From Gammaproteobacteria bacterium (GTDB lineage Bacteria > Pseudomonadota > Gammaproteobacteria > Competibacterales > Competibacteraceae): 64,000 nucleotides of DNA. The notes under the pieces were generated by a model that was not told where the DNA came from, did not search any database, and was given only the letters and a program-made list of their open reading frames with translations. Below are positions 16,431-25,023 of the stretch, in pieces. The stretch covers positions 108,735 through 172,734 of the forward strand of contig JACKMZ010000008.1 of assembly GCA_024235135.1 (NCBI GenBank), written 5' to 3'. The position numbers were made by a program, and so were the translations under genes. The number at the start of each line of letters is the position of its first letter. Position 1 is the stretch's first letter.

Positions 16431-16919
16431 ATGAAACGGTTAGATATCGATATTGACACCCTTAGAATATTATTGACCATGCGTCGCCGGGTTCATCGTG
16501 AGTTCAGCGTGTTTGTTTCCCTTGAAGATGACAGGGCGTGTGAGATTATTTGCGACTACGGTTACAAGTCCACCGATAATGTGTTGCGGAAAATGGCCAA
16601 AGAGGTCAGTCAGACACTCGCGAAGGTTGCCCAACAGGAGATTGAAGTGACGGCCGCCACCGAGGAGACACGCTTTTATCGGGGCATGCCGGTTAGCAAG
16701 GAAACTTCCGACGGGTCGGAAGAGGTTTCCCACCCGTCAAAAACGGGCACTGTGGAGACCCCTCAATTTTACCGAGGCGTACTTGTTCACAAGGAGGTGT
16801 CCGAGCCAGCCGATGGCGGCCACCTTGCGCAGTCCGAGTCCGATACACAGGAGCCGACGAACGACGGCCATAAACCGTCCCGTAAACGGTTTTATCGCGG
16901 CCAACTCATCGAGAACTGA
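16431..16919 (+). CDS. protein with three FYRG repeats, unknown function
   Basis: 162 residues. The N-terminal ~70 residues (MKRLDIDIDTLRILLTMRRR...) look like a compact helical domain with an acidic strand (VFVSLEDDRACEIICDYGY). The rest is a low-complexity hydrophilic tail with three repeats of RFYRGMPVSKE type, FYRG at 82-85, 113-116 and 154-157, the last close to the C-terminus. The YRG core recalls the short DUF4278 motif known mainly from cyanobacteria; this is a resemblance, not a demonstrated match. It is separated from the nif run by 155 bases containing a stem-loop and may have its own AT-rich promoter (TATAAATTAAG near 16294). Confidence 0.65.
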   Translation: MKRLDIDIDTLRILLTMRRRVHREFSVFVSLEDDRACEIICDYGYKSTDNVLRKMAKEVSQTLAKVAQQEIEVTAATEETRFYRGMPVSKETSDGSEEVSHPSKTGTVETPQFYRGVLVHKEVSEPADGGHLAQSESDTQEPTNDGHKPSRKRFYRGQLIEN

Positions 16920-16928
16920 TTATTCTAA

Positions 16929-17080
16929 GGGCGGGACACGCCCGGTTAGCCTGTGAAGTGAGCGGCGCGGTCAGGCCGCCAGCAGCAGGAACCCACCGAA
17001 GCGATTCGGGGGCGGCTCAAGGCCGCGCCGGAGCGCCGTAGGAGTCTTCGGCCTTCAGGCCGGAGAGGATGTCAATTAAC
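16929..17080 (+). mobile_element. probable relic of an IS200/IS605-type TnpB element right end
   Basis: Three hairpins in series: GGCGCGG/CCGCC near 16964-16980, GCGGC/GCCGC at 17012-17026, and a 7-bp stem at 17047-17064. They end in GGAGAGGATGTCAA (17062-17075). A GC hairpin followed by GAGGATGTCAA is the usual 3' end of IS605/IS1341-type elements, where it forms the end of the TnpB guide RNA and the right cleavage site. No tnpB gene remains. The element would sit just before the pckG repeat. Identification is from memory of such ends. Confidence 0.45.
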
Positions 17081-17162
17081 GCCTGTTGCGTAGGCCATCA
17101 TAGAAGGGCTGCTTCCCCGCCCGGCTTTGGCGCATTTCACGTGTGAAATACCGGTTCCCTGC

Positions 17163-19068
17163 CTTTCGAAAAAAAAGCGCGCCGAAGCGCGCTTTGAAAG
17201 GGGATGCGGGAAGCGGCTTATTGAGGCAGTTTCCAGCTTTCCGGGGAACGCCAGAGGCCGGCGAGCAACATCTCACGCTGGAGGACCAGTTCCTTGGGCA
17301 GGCGATCGTAGATCAACAGGAACAGTTCCTCATGGGAGAGGAGTTCCTGGGTCCAGGCCTTGCGATCGACGGTCATCATATTGACGAACTTCTCACGCGG
17401 GAAGTCGATATCGGTCCAATCGAGATCGTCGTAGTTGGGCATCCAGCCGAGCGGGCTTTCGACGCCGCCGCCATGGCCGTGGGTGCGGTCGAGCACCCAC
17501 TTCAGCACGCGCATGTTGTCGCCGAAGCCAGGCCACATGAACTTGCCGTTGTCATCCTTGCGGAACCAGTTGACGCAGAAGATACGCGGGGGATCGGACA
17601 AGCGATGGCCGACTTCCAACCAATGATCGAAGTAATCGCCGACGTGATAGCCACAGAACGGCAGCATGGCCATGGGATCGCGGCGGACCTTGCCTTGCGC
17701 GCCGGCCTGCGCGGCCGTGGTTTCCGAACCCATGGTCGCGCCCATGTAGACGCCCTGATCCCAACCGCGGGCCTGCACGACCAACGGAATGGCGGTGCTG
17801 CGCCGGCCGCCGAAGATAAAGGCGCTGATCGGCACGCCGGCGGGGTCTTCCCAAGCCGGGTCGATGGACGGGCACTGCGCGGCCGGGGCGGTGAACCGGG
17901 AATTGGGATGGGCCGCCGGGCGGCCGCAATCTGGGCTCCACGGCTGGCCACGCCAGTCGGTCAGTTCCGCCGGCGGGGTATCGGTCAGATCCTCCCACCA
18001 CACATCGCCGTCCGGGGTCTCCGCCACATTGGTGAAAATGCAATTGGCGTTAAGGGTGGCCAAGGCATTGGGATTGGACTTCTGCGACGTGCCGGGAGCG
18101 ACGCCAAAGAAACCGGCCTCGGGATTGATGGCATACAGACGGCCATCGGGACCGGGCTTGATCCAGGCGATGTCATCGCCCACCGTCGTGACCTTCCAGC
18201 CATCGAAGGCCTTGGGCGGAATCAGCATGGCGAAATTGGTCTTGCCGCAGGCGCTCGGGAAAGCCGCCGCCACATAAGTCTTCTCACCCTGCGGCGATTC
18301 CACGCCGAGAATCAACATATGCTCGGCCAGCCAGCCCTGATCGCGGCCCATGCTGGAAGCAATGCGCAAGGCAAAGCACTTCTTGCCCAACAAGGCGTTG
18401 CCGCCGTAACCGCTGCCATACGACCAAATGGCATTCTCTTCCGGGAAATGGACAATGTACTTGGTGTCATTGCACGGCCACGGCACATCGTTCTGACCCG
18501 GCTCCAGCGGCATACCCACCGAATGCAGGCACTGCACGAACTCGCCATCGCTGCCCAGCACATCCAACGCGCCCCGGCCCATGCGGGTCATGATGCGCAT
18601 ATTGGCCGCCACATACGGCGAATCGCTGATCTCCACCCCGATATGGGAAATCTTCGAACCCAATGGTCCCATGCTGAAGGGGATCACATACATTGTGCGA
18701 CCCTGCATGCAACCTTTGAACAAGCCCGTCAGGGTGGTCTTCATCTCCGCCGGAGCGACCCAGTTATTGGTCGGACCCGCGTCGTGCTTGTGGACACTGC
18801 AGATAAACGTCCGGTCCTCGACCCGCGCCACGTCGCTGGGGTCGGACAGGGCCAGGAAACTGTTCGGCCGCTTCTCCGGATTCAGCCGCTTGAGGCTGCC
18901 GGCCTGCACCATCTCCTCGCACAGCCGGTCGTATTCTTCTTGTGAACCGTCGCACCAGTAAATGCTGTCCGGCTGCGTCAGCGCCGCAATCTCCGCTACC
19001 CAGGCGCGAAGACCTTCGTGCTTTACGTAGTCCGGAAATACCGGTTCCAATTTGTCGATGTGTTTTAC
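17163..19068. repeat. 1906-bp direct repeat, copy A (pckG 1)
   Basis: This stretch recurs at 29209-31114 in the same orientation. All overlapping reading frames in several phases translate identically in both copies, and the lines I compared by eye show no difference. The repeat contains the terminator and nearly all of pckG but stops about six codons inside the start codon. It begins abruptly at CTTTCG on the left and ends at TGTTTTAC on the right. Confidence 0.93.
17168..17199 (-). terminator. Rho-independent terminator of pckG copy 1
   Basis: AAAGCGCGC-CGAA-GCGCGCTTT is a 9-bp stem with a stable CGAA tetraloop. Read on the minus strand it is followed by a run of T residues, so it ends pckG transcription 20-50 bases after its stop codon. 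It is inside the duplicated segment. Confidence 0.85.
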
Positions 19069-19086
19069 GTGCGTTTTATACGTCAT
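17218..19086 (-). CDS. pckG: Phosphoenolpyruvate carboxykinase (GTP), copy 1
   Basis: 622 residues starting MTYKTHVKHIDKLEP, with an AGGGG ribosome-binding site eight bases before the ATG. Full-length GTP-type enzyme, converting oxaloacetate and GTP to PEP, CO2 and GDP, or the reverse. The kinase-1 loop FPSACGKTNFAML, the metal/nucleotide motif VGDDIAWIKPG and the FGGRRSTAIPLV segment are present. The gene lies 127 bases downstream of ptsP on the same strand. Its first six codons and upstream DNA differ from copy 2 while the rest matches, so the two are probably expressed under different controls. Confidence 0.96.
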   Translation of the reverse strand: MTYKTHVKHIDKLEPVFPDYVKHEGLRAWVAEIAALTQPDSIYWCDGSQEEYDRLCEEMVQAGSLKRLNPEKRPNSFLALSDPSDVARVEDRTFICSVHKHDAGPTNNWVAPAEMKTTLTGLFKGCMQGRTMYVIPFSMGPLGSKISHIGVEISDSPYVAANMRIMTRMGRGALDVLGSDGEFVQCLHSVGMPLEPGQNDVPWPCNDTKYIVHFPEENAIWSYGSGYGGNALLGKKCFALRIASSMGRDQGWLAEHMLILGVESPQGEKTYVAAAFPSACGKTNFAMLIPPKAFDGWKVTTVGDDIAWIKPGPDGRLYAINPEAGFFGVAPGTSQKSNPNALATLNANCIFTNVAETPDGDVWWEDLTDTPPAELTDWRGQPWSPDCGRPAAHPNSRFTAPAAQCPSIDPAWEDPAGVPISAFIFGGRRSTAIPLVVQARGWDQGVYMGATMGSETTAAQAGAQGKVRRDPMAMLPFCGYHVGDYFDHWLEVGHRLSDPPRIFCVNWFRKDDNGKFMWPGFGDNMRVLKWVLDRTHGHGGGVESPLGWMPNYDDLDWTDIDFPREKFVNMMTVDRKAWTQELLSHEELFLLIYDRLPKELVLQREMLLAGLWRSPESWKLPQ

Positions 19087-19213
19087 ACTGAGTCCCCTGT
19101 TGCATTGAAAAACCCGAAGCAGTCCACGATCGGCCGCTGCCGGGAGTATCCAGCCTTGCCGTCGATGACAAGGCGAAAAAACAGGCCATCCAGCCCGCCG
19201 TCGGATTCGCTAT

Positions 19214-21538
19214 TCACGCCCCCGCGGTTTGATTCGAGCCGGTGTCTTCGGAAAGGGTGGATTGGAATATTTGTGTTGTTGTAATCGCGTCGTCCAGGCC
19301 AGCCTTGGCCAGGGCATCGTTGAGTAGGGCCCGGACCTGATCCGCTTCTTCCATGCGCAGTGCCTTGAGTAGCAAACGCCGGGACTGGGATTGGGTGAAA
19401 CTACGAATGACGGCCTTGGTGCGGGCGAGATTGACCGCGGTCATGCTGATTTCATCGATGCCCATGCCCAATAGCAGAATCACCGCCGCGGGATCGCCCG
19501 CCATTTCGCCGCACACGCCGACCGGTTTGCCATAGCGGCGAGCGGTGCGCGCGATAGCGGCGATCACCGCGATCACGGCCGGATGAAGGCTGTCATAGAG
19601 CTTGGCTACCCGGGCATTGCCGCGATCCACGGCCAGTATGTACTGTGTGAGATCGTTGCTGCCTATGGCGAAGAAATCCACGCGGCGCGCCAACGCGCGA
19701 ATCTGATAGACAGCGGAAGGAACTTCGATCATGACACCCACGGCCGGTTTCGCCACCGTCTGGCCGCCCTGGCGCAAGTCCTCACGGGCGCGCTCCAGCA
19801 AGGCGCAGGCTTCGTCGATCTGGCGCGCCGTGCTGACCATGGGAAACAGAATGCGCAGATTGTCGCAGCCGGCGTTCGCGCGCAGCATGGCCCGCAGTTG
19901 GTTGACCAGTATCCCTGGCGTATCCAACGTCAGGCGTATCCCGCGCCAGCCGAGATAGGGATTGGCTTCCATGACCGGGAAATACGGCAACCCCTTGTCG
20001 CCGCCGATATCCAGCGTGCGCATGGTGACCGGTTTGGGGGCCAGTCCCGTCAAGACTTCGCGATAAAGCTCGAACTGACTGTCCTCGCTGGGAAAACCTT
20101 CGCTCATCACGAAGCCGTATTCAGTGCGGTACAGTCCGATGCCTTCGGCTCCCCAGGCCAGCGCCCGCTCGATGTCGGCGGGCAGGCCGGCATTGGCCTG
20201 CAGGCTGATCCGTTGCCCGTCCGGGGTGATGGCCGGTAGATCGCGCTGGGCTTTCAGTTCCGTGATGTGGTCTTGGGTTCGGTGCAGGGTTTGCTGAAAT
20301 TGTTGTAACAGCGTGGGCGAGGGTTCGACGAACACGTTGCCCTGTTCTCCATCCACGACCACCGTGCGTCCTTCCATCTGCTTCAGGGGCAGGTCGCGCA
20401 GCCCCACCACCGCGGGGATACCCAGGGTGCGCGCTAGTATCGTCGCGTGGGAGTAGCGTGAACCCTGGTTGCAAATGATGCCGACCAGTTGTTCGGTAGG
20501 GACATCCGCGATACGGGTAATCGAAATTTCCTCTCCGGCCAGGACGCAATGCTTGGGATATTCCCGCGGTTTGAGGGAACCCACCTGCAAACGCAGCAGG
20601 ATACGTCGCCCCAAACCGCGAATATCCTCCGCCCGCACCCGCAGATAGGCATCCTCCATGGCGTCGAAAACCCGCGCATATTCCTCGATGGTGGCGCGTA
20701 ACGCGCCTGGCGCCCAATTGCCGGCATGTATGCGTCGGCGCACGTCTTCGAAGAAGTGGCTATCGCCCAGCAGCAAGGTGTAGGCATTGAACAGCACGTG
20801 GACGTCGGTGGCCGGCAAGGCGATCGCCAATTGCGCGCCATGCGACCGGAGATCGGCCTGGACCTGGGTAACCGCCGTGCGGAAGCGGTTTTCCTCCGCC
20901 AGAACGTCGGACGGCTCGCGATCGGGTACGGCATCCAGATCGGCTTCCGGCGCGGGCAATACCACTTCGCCGACCGCCAGGCCCGGCGCGGCGGCGATGC
21001 CGCGAAGAATGCGGCTGCTGTGCGGGGAAGCGGTATCCAGTACGGATTCAATGGCGGTTATGGCCTCATCCTCCAGGGCTCCGGCCAATTCGGCGGCTAC
21101 CGCGATCAGCCAATTCTCCTCGTCGCGGGTGAACTGCCGTTGCGTGATGTCACGGACGGCCAGCACGCCGAGCGCCGTGCGCCGGCGCATGATGGGGACT
21201 CCCATGAAGGCGTGATAATGCTGGTCGCCGCGCAGCGGGGGAAATTCGCAATTCCGTGGATGCGCGGATGCATCGCGCAAGACCAGGGTTTTGCCCTGCT
21301 TGGCCACGTAGCCGATGAGGCTGTCATCCCGCGGCAGACGCATGCGTCCAACCAAACTGGGGTCCAGACCGCCGGTCGCCATCAGCACATAGTTGTCGCC
21401 GGTCACATCGGCCCGGTAAATCGAGCACACATCGACCGCCAGATGTCCCTGCACGATGCTCACGACACGATCGAGCATCTGGTGAGGGTTGAGCGTCTGG
21501 TTCAGCTCCTCGGCGATCTGACGCAAGGCTTCAAGCAT
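19214..21538 (-). CDS. ptsP: PEP-protein phosphotransferase PtsP (enzyme I-Ntr)
   Basis: 774 residues from the ATG at 21538 (MLEALRQIAEELNQTLNPHQ); an in-frame start at 21580 is possible. The N-terminal GAF domain (about 1-165) is followed by a complete enzyme I: HPr-binding domain, the phospho-histidine motif SRYSHATILARTLGIPAV, and a C-terminal PEP-binding barrel with MEANPYLGWRGIR and GSNDLTQYILAVDR. It starts the nitrogen PTS phosphorelay (PtsP-NPr-PtsN), which senses the glutamine/2-oxoglutarate state through GAF. PEP is both its substrate and the product of the adjacent pckG, so the neighbourhood is PEP-related. Confidence 0.95.
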   Translation of the reverse strand: MLEALRQIAEELNQTLNPHQMLDRVVSIVQGHLAVDVCSIYRADVTGDNYVLMATGGLDPSLVGRMRLPRDDSLIGYVAKQGKTLVLRDASAHPRNCEFPPLRGDQHYHAFMGVPIMRRRTALGVLAVRDITQRQFTRDEENWLIAVAAELAGALEDEAITAIESVLDTASPHSSRILRGIAAAPGLAVGEVVLPAPEADLDAVPDREPSDVLAEENRFRTAVTQVQADLRSHGAQLAIALPATDVHVLFNAYTLLLGDSHFFEDVRRRIHAGNWAPGALRATIEEYARVFDAMEDAYLRVRAEDIRGLGRRILLRLQVGSLKPREYPKHCVLAGEEISITRIADVPTEQLVGIICNQGSRYSHATILARTLGIPAVVGLRDLPLKQMEGRTVVVDGEQGNVFVEPSPTLLQQFQQTLHRTQDHITELKAQRDLPAITPDGQRISLQANAGLPADIERALAWGAEGIGLYRTEYGFVMSEGFPSEDSQFELYREVLTGLAPKPVTMRTLDIGGDKGLPYFPVMEANPYLGWRGIRLTLDTPGILVNQLRAMLRANAGCDNLRILFPMVSTARQIDEACALLERAREDLRQGGQTVAKPAVGVMIEVPSAVYQIRALARRVDFFAIGSNDLTQYILAVDRGNARVAKLYDSLHPAVIAVIAAIARTARRYGKPVGVCGEMAGDPAAVILLLGMGIDEISMTAVNLARTKAVIRSFTQSQSRRLLLKALRMEEADQVRALLNDALAKAGLDDAITTTQIFQSTLSEDTGSNQTAGA

Positions 21539-21647
21539 GGATGGAAACCCTACCCCTACCAAGGAATTGGGCTTTATCAAGGACGATTGTGGCAGAGGCG
21601 GTGGATCGCACCTGGGTACTTGCCAGCATTATGAGGTATGCATAATG

Positions 21648-21730
21648 ATGTATGGTACATCTAATATCAGATTTTATCGCTTATAAAACCATACATTTGT
21701 TTGCATTGTCAATTTTGTAGTGTTATAAGC
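21648..21730. promoter_or_regulatory. AT-rich operator region with two inverted repeats
   Basis: ATGTATGGT (21648-21656) and ACCATACAT (21688-21696) form a perfect 9-bp inverted repeat. GCTTATAA (21679-21686) and TTATAAGC (21723-21730) form a perfect 8-bp one, interleaved with the first. The stretch is far more AT-rich than its surroundings and ends 33 bases before the XRE gene. It looks like an autoregulatory operator/promoter for the XRE gene and the hyf-like operon behind it. Confidence 0.6.
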
Positions 21731-21763
21731 AAAGCGCAAAACATGTAGGCTGATGTTCCTAGC

Positions 21764-22009
21764 ATGATTACAGCAGCACAATTGAGAGCCGCCCGGGCGT
21801 TACTCGGCATGGATCAACGCGCCCTGGCGGAAGCCGCCGGACTTTCCCTGCCGACCATTCAAAGGATGGAAGCCAGTGAAGGTACGATACGCGGCAATGT
21901 TGATTCCCTGGTCAAGCTTATCACCGCGTTGGACGCGGCCGGTGTGGAACTGATCAGCGACGGCGCCACCAGTGAGGGCGGCAAACGCGGGGTGCGGCTG
22001 AAACGATGA
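21764..22009 (+). CDS. Small XRE-family (HTH) transcriptional regulator
   Basis: 81 residues, essentially one lambda-repressor-like helix-turn-helix: LRAARALLGMDQRALAEAAGL then SLPTIQRMEA, about residues 7-65. The tail is short and basic. No strong ribosome-binding site is visible before the ATG at 21764. The gene is 55 bases upstream of hyfB in the same direction and downstream of the interleaved palindromes, so it most likely controls itself and the hyf-like operon. A solo HTH protein of this size could also be the antitoxin-like half of a lost pair, but no partner is seen. Confidence 0.85.
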   Translation: MITAAQLRAARALLGMDQRALAEAAGLSLPTIQRMEASEGTIRGNVDSLVKLITALDAAGVELISDGATSEGGKRGVRLKR

Positions 22010-22063
22010 TGACGGACCCGACTGACTCCTGTACCCGCCGAGGCGGAATGTGAGTTGCTCCAC

Positions 22064-24076
22064 ATGCCTTTATATTGGTTTCTTGGGCCGCTGGCGGGAT
22101 TGCTCGGCGTTGGCTGTTACGCGCTGGTCGGTTCGCGCCGGCCGCGAAGCGACGCCATTGTCTACGGCATCTCTTTCCTTTGCAGCGTCCTGGCCCTGGG
22201 GGCGTCGCTTACCCATCTGCTGACCGCTCCAGCGGCCAGTACGCTCACTCTGCCATTGGGCCTTCCCTGGAGCGGCGTGCATCTGCGTGTGGATGCCCTG
22301 TCCGCCTTCTTCCTGGTGATAGTCAATCTCGGTGGCGCGGTCACCAGTTGGTATGGTTTGGGCCATGGCCGGCACGAACAGGCGCCGGAACGGGTTCTGC
22401 CGTTTTTCCCGGCTTTCCTGGCCGCCATGAATCTGGTGCTGCTGGCCGACGATGCCTTCACCTTCCTGCTGACCTGGGAGTTCATGTCCCTCATGTCCTG
22501 GGCGTTGGTCATGGCGCATCACCGGCAGGCCGGCAACGCCCACGCGGGTTATGTCTATCTGCTCATGGCCGGCATGGGCACCATGGCGCTGCTGCTGGCC
22601 TTCGGCGTACTGGCCGGCGCGGACGGCGGCTATCATTTCGCCGACATGCGTGCCGGTTTATTGAGCCAGCAGGCGGCGGCGCTGGTGTTGGTGCTGACGC
22701 TGGTGGGCGCGGGTTCCAAGGCCGGTTTGTTTCCTCTGCATGTCTGGCTGCCGCTGGCTCATCCCGCCGCGCCCAGCCATGTCTCGGCGCTGATGAGCGG
22801 CGTCATGACCAAGGTCGCGGTTTACGGATTCATGCGCATCGTGTTCGATCTGCTGGGCGAACCCGCTTGGTGGTGGGGCGCCGTGGTCTTGGCCTTGGGA
22901 GCCGTCACCGCCGTGTTGGGCGTGCTCTATGCCCTGATGCAGCACGATCTCAAGCGATTGCTGGCTTATCACACGGTGGAGAATATCGGCATTATTTTCA
23001 TCGGCCTGGGCTTGGCGCTGGCTTTCCAGGCCAATTATCTAAACGATGGCGCGGCGTTGGCCTTGTCCGCCGCCCTGTTCCATGTGTTTAACCATTCGTT
23101 GTTCAAAAGTCTGCTGTTTTTGGGTTCGGGTTCCGTGCTCAGCGCGACCGGCGAACGCGACATGGAACGCCTGGGTGGCTTGATCCACCGCATGCCCTGG
23201 ACCGCCCTGGCGTTTTTGATCGGTTCGGCGGCGATTTCCGCCTTGCCGCCGCTCAATGGATTCGTCTCCGAATGGTTGACCTTCCAAGCCATATTGATCA
23301 GCCCCGAGTTGCCGCAGTGGCTACTCAAGTTTCTGGTGCCGGCGGTCGGTGCGGCGCTGGCTCTGTCCGCCGCTTTGGCCGGAGCCTGTTTCGTCAAAGC
23401 CTTCGGGATCACTTTCTTGGGTCGACCGCGCACGCCCGCCGCCGCCCAAGCCGAGGAAACCGACACCCGTTCGTTGACCGCCTTGTTCGTACTGGCGGCG
23501 CTTTGCGTGCTGGCCGGTATCCTGCCCGGACTGGTGATCGATGCCTTGGCTCCGGTCGTGGCTTCTCTCAACGGCGCCGTCCGGTTGGCGGCGCAGGCCA
23601 GCCAGCCCTGGCTGACGCTGGTGCCGCTCGCCGAAGCGAAAAATTCCTACAACGGGATGCTGGTGTTGCTGTTCATAGTGTTCTCCGGCTTCCTCAGCGC
23701 CCTGCTCATCCATCGGCTGGCGTCGCGGGATGCTCGACGAGGGTCCGCCTGGGACTGCGGTTTCCCGGACGACAATCCGGCGGGTCAGTACACGGCCGGC
23801 AGTTTCGCCCAGCCGATCCGCCGTATGTTCGGCAGCGTGGTGTTCCAGGCGCGGGAGCGGGTGGATATGCCGGCTCCCGGTGATCTGCGCCCGGCCCGGA
23901 TGACGGTGAGCTTGCGCGACCCCGCCTGGGACTATGGATACCTGCCGCTGATCCAGGTCGTCAATACCGTGGCGGGCCGTTTGAACCATTTGCAGTTTCT
24001 GACGGTGCGCCGCTATCTGACGCTGGTGTTCAGCGCGCTGATCCTGCTGTTGCTAGGTCTGGCGATATGGCGCTGA
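22064..24076 (+). CDS. hyfB: Hydrogenase-4 component B-like proton-antiporter subunit
   Basis: 670 residues from the ATG at 22064 (MPLYWFLGPLAG); a TTG at 22055 would add three. Polytopic membrane protein of the NuoL/MrpA-type family (proton antiporter M domain), with at least a dozen hydrophobic segments. Conserved channel region VLTLVGAGSKAGLFPLHVWL followed by LPLAHPAAPSHVSALMSGVM, and YHTVENIGIIFIGLGL. This is the ion-pumping arm of an energy-converting hydrogenase-like complex. The 3' end overlaps hyfC by ten bases. Confidence 0.9.
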   Translation: MPLYWFLGPLAGLLGVGCYALVGSRRPRSDAIVYGISFLCSVLALGASLTHLLTAPAASTLTLPLGLPWSGVHLRVDALSAFFLVIVNLGGAVTSWYGLGHGRHEQAPERVLPFFPAFLAAMNLVLLADDAFTFLLTWEFMSLMSWALVMAHHRQAGNAHAGYVYLLMAGMGTMALLLAFGVLAGADGGYHFADMRAGLLSQQAAALVLVLTLVGAGSKAGLFPLHVWLPLAHPAAPSHVSALMSGVMTKVAVYGFMRIVFDLLGEPAWWWGAVVLALGAVTAVLGVLYALMQHDLKRLLAYHTVENIGIIFIGLGLALAFQANYLNDGAALALSAALFHVFNHSLFKSLLFLGSGSVLSATGERDMERLGGLIHRMPWTALAFLIGSAAISALPPLNGFVSEWLTFQAILISPELPQWLLKFLVPAVGAALALSAALAGACFVKAFGITFLGRPRTPAAAQAEETDTRSLTALFVLAALCVLAGILPGLVIDALAPVVASLNGAVRLAAQASQPWLTLVPLAEAKNSYNGMLVLLFIVFSGFLSALLIHRLASRDARRGSAWDCGFPDDNPAGQYTAGSFAQPIRRMFGSVVFQARERVDMPAPGDLRPARMTVSLRDPAWDYGYLPLIQVVNTVAGRLNHLQFLTVRRYLTLVFSALILLLLGLAIWR

Positions 24077-25023
24077 TCATCGACTGGCTGGTGCAAGGCT
24101 TTCAGATGTTGCTGGTGCTGGCGCTGTGCCCGTTGCTCATCGGTTTCGTTCGCAAGGTCAAGGCGCGGTTGTTGCGCCGCCGGGGCGCCTCCGTACTGCA
24201 ACCGTATCGTGATCTGCGGCGGTTGCTGCTCAAGGAAGTCGTACTGGCGGAGTCGGCTTCCTGGCTATTTCGGGTCGTTCCTTATCTCGTTTTTTCCGCC
24301 GTCTGGGTGGCGGCCGCGCTGGTGCCCACCTTCGCCAGCGGGCTGGCTTTCAACTGGACCGCGGATCTGATCGCCATCGTCGCCCTGCTTGGCAGCGCCC
24401 GCTTCTTTCTGGCCCTGGCCGGGCTCGACGTAGGCGCCAGTTTCGGCGGTATCGGCTCCAGTCGCGAGATGATGATCGCCTCGCTGGCCGAGCCGGCCAT
24501 GCTGATGATGGTTTTCACGTTGTCGCTGCTGGCCGGCACCACGCAGTTGTCTTCGGTCGCCCAGTACTTGCTGACCGATGGGGTGGGACTGCGGGTGTCG
24601 TTGCTGCTGGCCATGCTCGCCCTGTTCATCGTGGCCATCGCGGAAAACGGGCGTATCCCCGTGGATAATCCGGCCACGCATCTGGAGCTGACCATGGTGC
24701 ACGAGGCCATGGTGCTGGAATACTCGGGGCGCCATCTGGCCCTGATCGAACTGGCGGCGGCGCTGAAACTGACGCTGTATCTTTCGTTGTTGGCTTGTGT
24801 CTTCACGCCTTGGGGAATGGCCGAGGCGCAGGCCGGATGGTCGGCCTATCTGCTCGGTTTGCTGGCCTATCTGGCCAAGCTGGCGGTGGGTGGATTCCTG
24901 TTGGCGGTGTTCGAGACCGGCATCGCCAAAATGCGCGTGTTCCGCGTCGATGAGTTTCTGGGCGCGGCGCTGATGCTGGGTCTGCTCGGTATTTTGTTGC
25001 TGTTCGTGTCGCGGAGTCTGTGA
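24067..25023 (+). CDS. hyfC: Hydrogenase-4 component C-like (NuoH-like) membrane subunit
   Basis: 318 residues, overlapping hyfB by ten bases and hyfE by one. NuoH/HycD family: the membrane anchor that contacts the soluble arm. The typical N-terminal segment GASVLQPYRDLRRLLLKE and the loop IAENGRIPVDNPATHLELTM are present. About eight hydrophobic helices. Confidence 0.93.
   Translation: MALIIDWLVQGFQMLLVLALCPLLIGFVRKVKARLLRRRGASVLQPYRDLRRLLLKEVVLAESASWLFRVVPYLVFSAVWVAAALVPTFASGLAFNWTADLIAIVALLGSARFFLALAGLDVGASFGGIGSSREMMIASLAEPAMLMMVFTLSLLAGTTQLSSVAQYLLTDGVGLRVSLLLAMLALFIVAIAENGRIPVDNPATHLELTMVHEAMVLEYSGRHLALIELAAALKLTLYLSLLACVFTPWGMAEAQAGWSAYLLGLLAYLAKLAVGGFLLAVFETGIAKMRVFRVDEFLGAALMLGLLGILLLFVSRSL

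Noticed and set aside
17143..18945. 600-codon plus-strand frame opposite pckG (and its twin at 29201-30991)
   Set aside because: It is the antisense shadow of pckG, Arg/His/Gly-rich with no family features; the minus-strand gene explains the DNA.
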